From Trueperaceae bacterium (lineage in GTDB: Bacteria > Deinococcota > Deinococci > Deinococcales > Trueperaceae), in contig SKWV01000028.1 of assembly GCA_007128755.1 (NCBI GenBank), positions 1 through 7,497 of the forward strand: DNA of 7,497 nt, read 5' to 3'. A model generated the notes under the pieces. The model worked only from the letters and a program-made list of their open reading frames with translations, searched no databases and had not been told where the DNA came from. Of the stretch, positions 1 through 5,911 are shown piece after piece; the first letter of the stretch is position 1, and every line of letters starts with the position of its first letter. A program made the translations under genes and the position numbers.

Positions 1-1185
1 GAGCACGATCGGCCTCGGGAAGGAGAGCAGCCGCGCGAACGGCCGCGCCGCCGCGAGGCCGACGATCAGCATGAAGACGAGGGCGACGATGAAGCCGAGG
101 AAGATGGCGGAGACGAACTCCGGGTACTGGACGAAGAGCGCCGGTCCGGGAGCGAGCCCGTGGATCATGAGCGCGCCGATCAGCACGGCGGTCATCGGGT
201 CGCCCGGGATGCCCATGGTGAGCATCGGCACGAGCGCGCCGCCGACGCTGGCGTTGTTGGACGACTCGCCCGCGACGATGCCCTCGGGGTTGCCGGTGCC
301 GAACTCCTCGCTGCGCGGGGAGATCCGCTTGGCGACGCCGTAGGCGGTGATGCTGGCGATGGAACCGCCGGCACCGGGCAGGATGCCGATGAGCGTGCCG
401 AGGAGCGAGGACCTGAGGATGGTGCCGCCGTGCGAGCCGACCTCGCGGAAGCTCTGGAGGATGCCCTCGACCTTCTGCTGCACGGTGGCCTTGTAGCCGG
501 CCTCGACCTGACTGAAGAGCTCCGCGAAGCCGAAGAAGCCGATCATGAGCACGACCATGTGCAGGCCGCCGCCGAGCTCGGCGATCCCGCCGGTGAAGCG
601 CGGGTACGCGAAGATGACCTCCTCGCCGACCGACGCCAGCATCAGCCCGATCGTGCCGCCGATGAGGCCCTTCACGATCGACCCGGGGCTCACGTAGGAG
701 ATGAGCGTCAGCCCGAGCAGGGCGAGCATCGCGTACTCCCAGGAGCCGAAGTTGCGGGCCACCTGCGCGAGGACGGGGGAGAACAGCATCAGCACCGTGA
801 CGCCGACCATGCCGCCCAGGAACGACGCGATCGTGGCGAGGCCGAGCGCTCTCCCGGCCTCACCGCGCTGCGCCATCGGGTAGCCGTCGAGGCCGGTGGC
901 GATCGCCGAGGGCGTGCCCGGGATGTTCACGAGGATGGCGGCGATGGCGCCGGCGTACACCGACGAGACGTAGATCGCGATCAGGAAGACGATGCCCTCG
1001 GAGGGCGTGAAGGCGAACGTGAGCGGGGTGAAGAGCGCGAGCGCCATCGTGGAGGAGAGGCCCGGCATGCAGCCGAACACGATCCCGATGACGGTGCCGA
1101 AGAAGATCAGCATCAGCGCCCGCGGGGAGGTCACGAACCCCACGCCGGCGCCGTACAGGTCGAAGAGCGAGCCGAGGTACTCCAT
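1..1185 (-). CDS. tctA: Tripartite tricarboxylate transporter large membrane subunit TctA (partial, C-terminus beyond left edge)
   Basis: This is the large, roughly 12-helix permease subunit of a TTT-family secondary transporter; with TctB it moves a carboxylate delivered by TctC across the inner membrane. The first 395 residues are present; the family is usually about 500 long, so roughly 100 C-terminal residues lie outside the window. Hallmarks seen on translating the minus strand are a proline-glycine loop GCMPGLSSTMALAL near residues 38-51, NIPGTPSAIATGLDGYP at 87-103, a second pseudo-symmetric PGAGGSIAS loop near 270-278, and an ESSNNASVGGALVPMLTMGIPG segment near 307-328. These match the two repeated signature loops of PF01970. 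The ATG lies 6 nt beyond the tctB stop with a weak AGG upstream, so translation is probably coupled to tctB. Family assignment is firm; the substrate is unknown. Confidence 0.95.
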   Translation of the reverse strand, partial: MEYLGSLFDLYGAGVGFVTSPRALMLIFFGTVIGIVFGCMPGLSSTMALALFTPLTFAFTPSEGIVFLIAIYVSSVYAGAIAAILVNIPGTPSAIATGLDGYPMAQRGEAGRALGLATIASFLGGMVGVTVLMLFSPVLAQVARNFGSWEYAMLALLGLTLISYVSPGSIVKGLIGGTIGLMLASVGEEVIFAYPRFTGGIAELGGGLHMVVLMIGFFGFAELFSQVEAGYKATVQQKVEGILQSFREVGSHGGTILRSSLLGTLIGILPGAGGSIASITAYGVAKRISPRSEEFGTGNPEGIVAGESSNNASVGGALVPMLTMGIPGDPMTAVLIGALMIHGLAPGPALFVQYPEFVSAIFLGFIVALVFMLIVGLAAARPFARLLSFPRPIVL

Positions 1186-1191
1186 GCGGAC

Positions 1192-1677
1192 CTAGAAGAT
1201 CCTGCCTCTCGGGAGGGGGACGCGGGCGATGGACTCGAAGATGAAGTAGAGCGCGAACGTGGCGGCGACGGCGGTCAGCGCGATCACGACGAGCGTGCGC
1301 GCGTCGAGGCGGCGCCAGTCGCTGAGGAGCAGCATGGTACCGAGCGCCACGATGATGCCCATGATCCGGAAGCCGAGCCACTCGAACATCAGCGGCGTCA
1401 GCGTCAGCAGGCCCATCAGGCCCAGGAGGCGAACGAGGTTCGCCCCTCGCGGGAAGGCGACGCGGACGCGGCGGATCCAGCCCTCGACGAACACGGCGAT
1501 CGACAGCAGGGCCAAGAACACCGCGAGCACCCGGGGGTAGAAGCCCGGCGAGCCGCCGATCTCGAGCGGGGCGTACGGATAGGTGCGCGTGACGACGAAG
1601 ATGGTGACGCTGACGAGCAGCCCCACCACGGCCAGGGCGGTGTTGGCGTTCTTCCAGCGGGTGGGGGCGTCCGTCAT
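1192..1677 (-). CDS. tctB: Tripartite tricarboxylate transporter small membrane subunit TctB
   Basis: This is the small, poorly conserved membrane subunit of the TTT transporter, required with TctA for transport. The 161-residue length fits the family. The first helix lies near residues 14-30. It is followed by an external loop containing GGSPGFYPR (41-49), the proline-glycine-phenylalanine motif typical of TctB before the second helix. Further hydrophobic segments lie near 50-65, 84-101, 105-119 and 128-148. The gene sits between tctC and tctA in the classical tctCBA order, 43 nt after the tctC stop and 6 nt before the tctA start, so it is clearly part of the operon. Its ribosome binding site is weak: the only purine-rich stretch is inside a hairpin about 15 nt upstream. 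This could lower its translation relative to tctC. Confidence 0.9.
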   Translation of the reverse strand: MTDAPTRWKNANTALAVVGLLVSVTIFVVTRTYPYAPLEIGGSPGFYPRVLAVFLALLSIAVFVEGWIRRVRVAFPRGANLVRLLGLMGLLTLTPLMFEWLGFRIMGIIVALGTMLLLSDWRRLDARTLVVIALTAVAATFALYFIFESIARVPLPRGRIF

Positions 1678-1720
1678 GGCGTGGAGGCTCCCGGCGCGGT
1701 GGCGCCGGGAGCCGGACCCG
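1678..1720 (-). promoter_or_regulatory. Intercistronic stem-loop between tctC and tctB
   Basis: A perfect 12-bp inverted repeat (arms 1686-1697 and 1702-1713, 4-nt loop) occupies most of the 43-nt gap between the tctC stop and the tctB start. No U-tract follows on the minus-strand transcript, so it is not a standard intrinsic terminator. Stem-loops in this position commonly protect the 3' end of the upstream binding-protein message or reduce expression of the downstream membrane subunits. That role is inferred here; the repeat itself is directly visible. Confidence 0.6.
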
Positions 1721-2686
1721 TTACTGCAGCGAGAGGCCGAGCTCGTGCGTGAGCTCCTCGAGGATCGGGTTCCAGGCGTCGATCAGGGCGCGGAACTCCT
1801 CGGAGCCCATGAAGTCCACGCCGATGGCGAGGTTGCCGAGGCCGCTGACGACCTCGGGCCTCGCGAAGGTCGCGGCGTAGGCGGCCTCGAGCTTCTCGAC
1901 GATGCCGGCGGGGGTGCCCTGCGGCACGTAGATGCCGCCGCCCATGTCACCGAGCACGAAGTCGACGCCCTGTTCGACGAAGGTGGGCACACCCTCGTGG
2001 TACTCGTCGCGCTCGGTGAGCGAGACGGCCAGCGCGCGGAGCTCGCCCGCGTCGATCTGCTGGACGACCGAGATCATGGGGACCATCGCGGCCTGGACCT
2101 CGTCGCGCAGGAGCGCCGAGACCGCGCCGGCGTCGCCCTCGTAGGGCACGTACTGCGCGTTGATGCCGACCTGGTTCGCGAAGGCCGCCGCGGCGATGTG
2201 CACGCTCGTGCCGGTCCCGGAGTTGCCGAAGCGGACGCGCTGCTCCTGGTAGGCATCGACGAAGTCCTGCAGCGTCTCGTAGGGCGAGTTGGCGCGGACC
2301 GTGAGCACGAACGGCGAGGAGTAGGGCAGCGCGACGGGGATGTAGGCGTCGAGCTCGAACGGCGGGATCTTCGTCCACTGCGCGAGGATGAGCGAGATGG
2401 AGAACACGCCTTGGCTGTGGCCGTCCGCGCCCGCGCGGGCGACCGAACGCGCGCCGACGACGCCGCCGCCGCCCGGGTTGTTGGCCACGACGACGGGGAC
2501 GCCGAGTTCCTGCTCGAGGTAAGGCGCCCAGACGCGGATCGCCAGGTCGGTGCGACCGCCTGCGCCCCAGGGGACGACGACGGTGTTGAGGCGCTCGGGG
2601 AAGCGCTCGACGGCGTCGCCTTGCGCGAGGCCGAGCGACGCGAGCGCGAGGACGAGGGCGAGGAGCAGGGCGGTGAGCTTCTTCAT
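1721..2686 (-). CDS. tctC: TctC/Bug-family periplasmic tricarboxylate-binding protein
   Basis: This is the extracytoplasmic solute receptor that captures a carboxylate and delivers it to TctAB. The chosen ATG (2684-2686) gives 321 residues, normal for the family. It has a good GGAGG Shine-Dalgarno 6 nt upstream and starts a classical signal peptide, MKK followed by a hydrophobic run to ALAQ near residue 22. Open frame continues upstream but would bury the signal peptide. Motifs are VVVPWGAGGRTDLAIR (36-51), which is the first ligand loop with PWGAGG where many members have PFxPGG, then NNPGGGGVVGARSVARAGADG (69-89) and FGNSGTGTSVH (153-163), the second ligand loop. There is no lipobox cysteine, so the protein is probably soluble in the periplasm. 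The ligand cannot be predicted, since Bug proteins bind citrate, amino acids, aromatic acids and others. Confidence 0.94.
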   Translation of the reverse strand: MKKLTALLLALVLALASLGLAQGDAVERFPERLNTVVVPWGAGGRTDLAIRVWAPYLEQELGVPVVVANNPGGGGVVGARSVARAGADGHSQGVFSISLILAQWTKIPPFELDAYIPVALPYSSPFVLTVRANSPYETLQDFVDAYQEQRVRFGNSGTGTSVHIAAAAFANQVGINAQYVPYEGDAGAVSALLRDEVQAAMVPMISVVQQIDAGELRALAVSLTERDEYHEGVPTFVEQGVDFVLGDMGGGIYVPQGTPAGIVEKLEAAYAATFARPEVVSGLGNLAIGVDFMGSEEFRALIDAWNPILEELTHELGLSLQ

Positions 2687-2692
2687 GCGGAA

Positions 2693-2697
2693 CCTCC
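2693..2697 (-). promoter_or_regulatory. Ribosome binding site of tctC
   Basis: On the minus strand, GGAGG sits 6 nt before the ATG at 2686. It decides the start: it selects the methionine that begins the signal peptide over in-frame starts at about 2764 and 2809, which lack such a site. Confidence 0.8.
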
Positions 2698-2818
2698 AGT
2701 GTTCCCGTGACCTGCCGAGGCGCAGGTCCAGACGACGGTGGACGGTCTCTGCTGGGGGTGCCATGTGAGCGGTCCGCGAGCGGCGCCGCCGGCAGCACTC
2801 CGATGTCAAGATGGCTGG

Positions 2819-2847
2819 AGAATATATGATATATGCCTGGCTGTCAA
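2819..2847 (-). promoter_or_regulatory. Sigma-70-like promoter of the tctCBA operon
   Basis: Read on the minus strand, a perfect -35 hexamer TTGACA (2847-2842) is followed after 17 bp by TATTCT (2824-2819), which keeps the three most conserved -10 bases. An alternative -10, TATATT (2826-2821), fits the consensus better but leaves only 15 bp. Transcription would begin near 2811-2813, leaving a leader of about 125 nt before tctC. The site lies right after the stop of the secreted-protein gene, so the tct operon probably has its own promoter. A second TTGACA at 2809-2804 has no matching -10. Confidence 0.65.
2822..2834. promoter_or_regulatory. AT-rich palindrome, candidate operator over the tct promoter
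   Basis: ATATAT-G-ATATAT is a perfect 13-bp odd-centred palindrome in an otherwise GC-rich region. It sits in the spacer and -10 region of the predicted tctCBA promoter, where a bound repressor dimer would block RNA polymerase. TTT operons are often controlled by ligand-responsive regulators such as GntR-family proteins or two-component systems. No regulator gene is in the window, so the identity of any binder is unknown. It could simply be the AT-rich melting region of the promoter. Confidence 0.4.
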
Positions 2848-2866
2848 CGTCGCCGCCGGGGAACCG

Positions 2867-3553
2867 TCAGTCGCCGAGCACCAGTTCGAGGGCGCTCGAG
2901 CCCCCCACCTGCTCGATGTCGAAGGTGCCCGAGACGCTCATCGTGTCGTCGGGGTTGTACGCGACCTGGTACGAGTTCTGGAACGAGAGCGTGCCGCTGA
3001 AGGAGCCGCGGATGCGCAGCGTCGTCGCGTCGATCTGCTCCACCTCGTCGATGAGGAGCTCGAACGTGCCCTCGCTCGCCGCGTAGTAGGCGTCGAAGCC
3101 CCACGAAGCGGGGAAGAAGCGGAAGTCGATCGAGGCGTCTTCGGAGTCGTTCAGGGCGAGCGTCACTCTGTCGAGCTCGAACTCGAGGCTGATCTCGCCG
3201 ACGTCGCCCGGTGCGTCCATCGGCACCGTGGCGCCGATCGTGATGAACAGCTCCTCGGCCGCGTACAGCACGATGCCGGCCATGACGATCGGCTCCATCG
3301 CCATCCACGTCGCCGTGTGCTGGGACGTGCCGGCGAGGCGCTCGAGCATCCTCCGGACGTCCGGGTTCTCCACGCCTTCGGCGGCGTTCTCCGGAACCTT
3401 CTGCACGTGGGTATGGAAGGTGCGCGCTTCGCCACCGAGCACCACGTCGACGGTGCCCGTCCGTTCCCGCGTCTGAGCCGAGGCGGCGCCGAGGAGCAGG
3501 GTGAACACGAGGGTGAGCGACGCCAGGCGTCGCCGATGTGCGCGTGCGGTCAT
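2867..3553 (-). CDS. Secreted protein of unknown function
   Basis: The protein has 228 residues and I recognise no family. It opens with a basic n-region (RAHRRR), then a hydrophobic stretch and a cleavage-like ASAQ ending near residue 27, giving a mature exported protein of about 200 residues. The mature part is acidic, has no cysteine, and alternates short beta-type segments (for example TGTVDVVLGG, ISLEFELDRVTLAL, STEGTFELL-like and MSVSGTFDIEQV stretches), suggesting a beta-sandwich or barrel. One helical, hydrophobic stretch (MEPIVMAGIVLYAAEELF) lies near the middle. The start ATG (3551-3553) has an AAGGGA purine stretch just upstream. It is transcribed toward tctC, with its stop 19 nt before the tct -35 box, and divergently from the thioredoxin genes. 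Codon use resembles its neighbours, so it is probably a real gene. It could relate to either flanking system or neither. Confidence 0.7.
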   Translation of the reverse strand: MTARAHRRRLASLTLVFTLLLGAASAQTRERTGTVDVVLGGEARTFHTHVQKVPENAAEGVENPDVRRMLERLAGTSQHTATWMAMEPIVMAGIVLYAAEELFITIGATVPMDAPGDVGEISLEFELDRVTLALNDSEDASIDFRFFPASWGFDAYYAASEGTFELLIDEVEQIDATTLRIRGSFSGTLSFQNSYQVAYNPDDTMSVSGTFDIEQVGGSSALELVLGD

Positions 3554-3741
3554 GAGTGTCCCTTCGATTTCGTGCGGGCACCCGGTCGACGCAACGTGCT
3601 GCTCCGATTCGGTGTGTTCTGCAACGCCAGCAGCATATGCCGAGCGCTGGCGTCACCTACGAACGGAGCGGCCACCGAGTTCCGACGCGGAGGGACGCGC
3701 GGCCCTAGGCGGTGCGCGATCCGACGGCCACGCTGGAGAGC
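3554..3741. promoter_or_regulatory. Divergent intergenic region with an inverted repeat
   Basis: This 188-bp spacer separates the secreted-protein gene (minus) from the first thioredoxin-fold gene (plus) and must carry both promoters unless they are read through. It contains an 8-bp inverted repeat (arms ACGCCAGC 3624-3631 and GCTGGCGT 3646-3653) around a 14-nt centre that includes CATATG. It could be an operator or a short hairpin. I see no convincing -35/-10 pair on either strand. Confidence 0.35.
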
Positions 3742-4266
3742 ATGATTCCCTTCGGATCGTCCTCCCGGCACGTCGATGTCGGCCCCGCCACGGTGGTCCG
3801 CCGGTTCCTGCTCGCCGCCGCTGCTGCCCTGCTGGTCACGGTCCTCTCGCCTTCGGCAGCGCAGGACGCGACGGCCCATGCCGCGGAGGAGGCCGGCGAC
3901 ACCTTCACCGTCAACGTCTACTACTTCTGGGGCGACGGCTGCCCCGTGTGCGTGCAACAGCGAGCGTTCCTCGACTGGCTCGTCGAGCACTACCCCGAGG
4001 TCGAGGTCCACGCCTTCGAGGTCTGGCACGAAGTCGAGAACAGGCCACGGCTGCAGGCGCTCTCCGACGCGTTCGGGCGCCCCGTGCGAGCGGTGCCGGT
4101 CACGTTCATCGGCGAGGACTCCTGGATCGGCTTCAACCAGGTCGCCAGCGTGCAGATGACGGCGAGCGTGGAGGCGTACCGCACGTACCAAGCTCCGGAC
4201 GCCCTCGACCGGCTCCCGCCCGACGTGCGCGCCGCCCTGTTCCCCATGGGGCCGCCAGCACCCTGA
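3742..4266 (+). CDS. Exported thioredoxin-fold protein with CPVC active site (free paralogue)
   Basis: This is a 174-residue extracytoplasmic thiol-disulfide protein. After an n-region, a hydrophobic signal segment (near 22-36, preceded by RR) ends in SAAQ at 38-41. A single thioredoxin-like domain spans about 57-167, with the redox motif GCPVC (Cys67, Cys70) after the first strand VNVYYFW and the cis-proline loop VPVTFIGEDSWIGF with Pro119. It is about 74% identical by hand alignment to the domain at the N-terminus of the next gene, 12 nt downstream, so it arose by tandem duplication. It lacks any membrane domain. The likely role is a soluble or signal-anchored thiol reductase, isomerase or carrier, possibly served by the neighbouring transporter; the substrate is unknown. 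The ATG at 3742 has a close GGAG just upstream; a GTG at 3712 is possible but has no ribosome site. Confidence 0.85.
   Translation: MIPFGSSSRHVDVGPATVVRRFLLAAAAALLVTVLSPSAAQDATAHAAEEAGDTFTVNVYYFWGDGCPVCVQQRAFLDWLVEHYPEVEVHAFEVWHEVENRPRLQALSDAFGRPVRAVPVTFIGEDSWIGFNQVASVQMTASVEAYRTYQAPDALDRLPPDVRAALFPMGPPAP
3908..4242 (+). repeat. Tandem partial duplication, copy 1 (thioredoxin domain)
   Basis: This copy matches 4535-4869 without insertions or deletions at a constant 627-bp offset. The block around the CPVC codons differs at about 3 of 55 bases, and the block encoding VPVTFIGEDS is essentially identical for 29 bases from 4093. Protein identity over the 111 shared residues is 82 of 111 by hand count. 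Flanking signal-peptide DNA is much more diverged. Confidence 0.85.
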
Positions 4267-4267
4267 C

Positions 4268-4272
4268 GGAGG
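4268..4272 (+). promoter_or_regulatory. Shine-Dalgarno for the GTG at 4279
   Basis: GGAGG lies 6 nt before GTG 4279, right after the stop of the upstream gene. It is the only strong ribosome site near the start of the fusion gene and is the reason for choosing this start. However, it implies a signal peptide with an unusually long n-region. Confidence 0.5.
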
Positions 4273-4275
4273 CGC

Positions 4276-4348
4276 TCGGTGAAGTGGTCACGCCCGCGTT
4301 CGTGCCGACCGGGACGCCAGACTCTTGGCGGCGCCCGGGCTTCACCGA
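4276..4348 (+). promoter_or_regulatory. Inverted-repeat structure at the start of the thioredoxin-CcdA gene
   Basis: A perfect 9-bp inverted repeat (TCGGTGAAG 4276-4284, CTTCACCGA 4340-4348) encloses a smaller hairpin (CGCCA 4315-4319, TGGCG 4326-4330, 6-nt loop). The left outer arm contains the candidate GTG start 4279-4281, and the right arm ends 11 nt before the alternative GTG at 4360. The fold could either hide the first start or bring the upstream SD near the second. No U-tract follows, so it does not look like a terminator. Confidence 0.4.
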
Positions 4349-5823
4349 ACACTGGTGACGTGCCGGACACCCGATCGACCGACCGCCGCCTAGGCCCGCG
4401 ACACCCCCAAGCTCGAGCGCGTGTCGCCCTGTGGAACCACGTCGTCGCGATCGCTGCCGCCGCGCTGCTGATCGCGCTCGCCGGCGTCGGCCTCGCCCAA
4501 GACGCGGCCAACCCGCAGGAGCGGGGCTCCCACCCCGTCAACGTGTACTACTTCTGGGGCGATGGCTGCCCCGTGTGCGTGCAGCAGCGTGCCTACCTCG
4601 ACCAGCTCGAGGCGCGCTATGGCGAGGTGAGCGTGCACGCGTACGAGGTCTGGCACGACGCGGAGAACCTCGCGCTGTTGCATGCGTTCTCGGACGCCTT
4701 CCGCCGGAGCGTCACCGGCGTGCCGGTCACGTTCATCGGCGAGGACTCGTGGGTCGGCTTCAATGCGGTGGCCGGGCAGCAGATGACCGCCAGCGTCGAA
4801 GCGTACCGGAGCTACGCCGCGCCGGACGCCGCCGACCGGCTGCACCCCGACGTGCGCGACGAGCTCTTCGCGGCCGAAGCGCCGCCCCCTGCCGCGGACC
4901 GACCCGGTGACGCCGCCATCGAGATCCCCTTCGTCGGGATCGTCGACCTGAGCCAGCAACCGCTCCTGCTAGGCACCATGCTGATCGCGTTCGTCGACGG
5001 CTTCAACCCGTGCTCGCTGTGGGTGCTGGCGCTGCTGCTCGGCGTGGTGATCAACACCCGCTCGCGCTCCAAGGTGCTGCTCGTCGGCATCACCTTCCTG
5101 AGCATCACCGCGTTGGTCTACGGGCTCTTCATCGCCGGCATGTTCAGCGTCTTCAGCTACGTGGCGTACCTCACCTGGATCCGTGTGGTGGTGGCGCTGC
5201 TGGCGCTCGGCTTCGCGCTGGTGAACATCAAGGACTACTTCGCCTACAAGCAGGGCCTCAGCTTCACCATCAGCGACGAGCACAAGCCCGGCATCTACGC
5301 ACGGATGCGCGCCATCATGAGCGCGCGCGGGTCGATCCCGGCCACCCTCGCGGCCACGGCCGGCCTCGCCCTCGGCGTCACCCTGGTCGAGCTTCCCTGC
5401 ACGGCGGGACTCCCGGTGCTGTGGACGACCCTGCTGGCCGGTGCGGGCGTCGACACGGCCGGGTTCATCGGTCTGCTGGCCGTGTACATCGTCGTGTACC
5501 TGATGCTCGAGCTGCTGATCTTCGGCAGCGTCGTCGTGACCATGCGCGTCGGCCGCTTCGAGGAGCGCGAGGGGCGCATCCTGAAGCTCATCGGTGGCGC
5601 CGTGATGCTCGCGTTGGCCTTCGCGATGCTCGCCATGCCCCACCTGCTCGAGTCGATCGGCGGCATGCTGCTGCTCTTCGGCGCGGCGCTCGGCGGTTCG
5701 CTGGCGGTCGTGGTGCTGCACCGGTTCGTGCACCCGGCATCGAGCCCCTTGGCGCAGCCGCGGACCCAGGCCCGGGCGGTCGGGCCGCGCGAGCGGGGGA
5801 GGCCGCCGAAGGCGTCGGAGTGA
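4279..5823 (+). CDS. Thioredoxin domain fused to CcdA/DsbD-like transmembrane electron carrier
   Basis: This 514-residue fusion probably passes reducing equivalents from cytoplasmic thioredoxin across the membrane to an extracytoplasmic thioredoxin domain. Numbering from GTG 4279, a hydrophobic signal or anchor lies at about 55-73 (ending GLAQ). A thioredoxin-fold domain follows at 87-197 with GCPVC (Cys97, Cys100) and cis-Pro149, then a Pro/Ala linker. About seven helices follow (near 229-257, 265-289, 297-317, 354-376, 394-421, 434-452 and 459-479). The membrane cysteine pair is in DGFNPCSLW (Cys245) and VELPCTAGLP (Cys374), the positions expected for CcdA/DsbD-beta proteins. The C-terminus is a short basic tail. 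Start choice is open: GTG 4279 has a strong SD, but GTG 4360 gives an N-terminus closer in length to the paralogous upstream gene. The thioredoxin domain precedes the helices, the reverse of DsbD. Confidence 0.88.
   Translation: MKWSRPRSCRPGRQTLGGARASPNTGDVPDTRSTDRRLGPRHPQARARVALWNHVVAIAAAALLIALAGVGLAQDAANPQERGSHPVNVYYFWGDGCPVCVQQRAYLDQLEARYGEVSVHAYEVWHDAENLALLHAFSDAFRRSVTGVPVTFIGEDSWVGFNAVAGQQMTASVEAYRSYAAPDAADRLHPDVRDELFAAEAPPPAADRPGDAAIEIPFVGIVDLSQQPLLLGTMLIAFVDGFNPCSLWVLALLLGVVINTRSRSKVLLVGITFLSITALVYGLFIAGMFSVFSYVAYLTWIRVVVALLALGFALVNIKDYFAYKQGLSFTISDEHKPGIYARMRAIMSARGSIPATLAATAGLALGVTLVELPCTAGLPVLWTTLLAGAGVDTAGFIGLLAVYIVVYLMLELLIFGSVVVTMRVGRFEEREGRILKLIGGAVMLALAFAMLAMPHLLESIGGMLLLFGAALGGSLAVVVLHRFVHPASSPLAQPRTQARAVGPRERGRPPKASE
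4535..4869 (+). repeat. Tandem partial duplication, copy 2 (thioredoxin domain of the fusion)
   Basis: This is the partner of 3908-4242, in register at +627 bp. It codes for the thioredoxin domain of the fusion protein; similarity stops at the linker to the membrane domain. Confidence 0.85.
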
Positions 5824-5860
5824 GTCCCAGGTAGCGTCGGTCTCGCGGTGGTGAGCGCGG

Positions 5861-5890
5861 GGCACCGGGCCCCTCCCTGGGGTCGGTGCC
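5861..5890 (+). terminator. Strong GC hairpin after the thioredoxin-CcdA gene
   Basis: GGCACCG (5861-5867) pairs perfectly with CGGTGCC (5884-5890). Pairing continues inward through CCCC/GGGG (5870-5873 with 5879-5882) to a 5-nt loop, with one wobble and one bulge. It lies 37 nt after the stop and 21 nt before the next ATG. The following bases, ATAATCGCTTT, give only a weak U-tract. It may be a terminator, an attenuator of the downstream hydrolase, or an mRNA 3'-end stabiliser. Confidence 0.45.
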
Positions 5891-5911
5891 ATAATCGCTT
5901 TCGAGGTGTCG

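Noticed and set aside
1686..1713. Rho-independent terminator between tctC and tctB
   Set aside because: The stem is perfect but no U-tract follows in the direction of transcription, and tctB and tctA continue the operon; kept as a stem-loop only.
160..1752. A 530-codon plus-strand open frame rich in Asp, Glu, Arg, Gly and His
   Set aside because: It is antisense to tctA and tctB, and its low-complexity composition is what the opposite strand of GC-rich membrane-protein genes produces. The minus-strand reading has clear family motifs.
1583..2710. A 375-codon plus-strand open frame
   Set aside because: It is antisense to tctC, with acidic and Arg-rich low-complexity sequence and no start signals. 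TctC motifs on the other strand explain the region.
3742..3867. Twin-arginine export signal in the first thioredoxin protein
   Set aside because: The RR is followed directly by FLL and lacks the S/T-R-R-x-F-L-K spacing; the segment reads as an ordinary Sec signal peptide.
3908..4869. Mobile element as the cause of the duplicated domain
   Set aside because: No transposase, terminal inverted repeats or target-site duplications flank the copies; a simple tandem duplication explains the constant offset.
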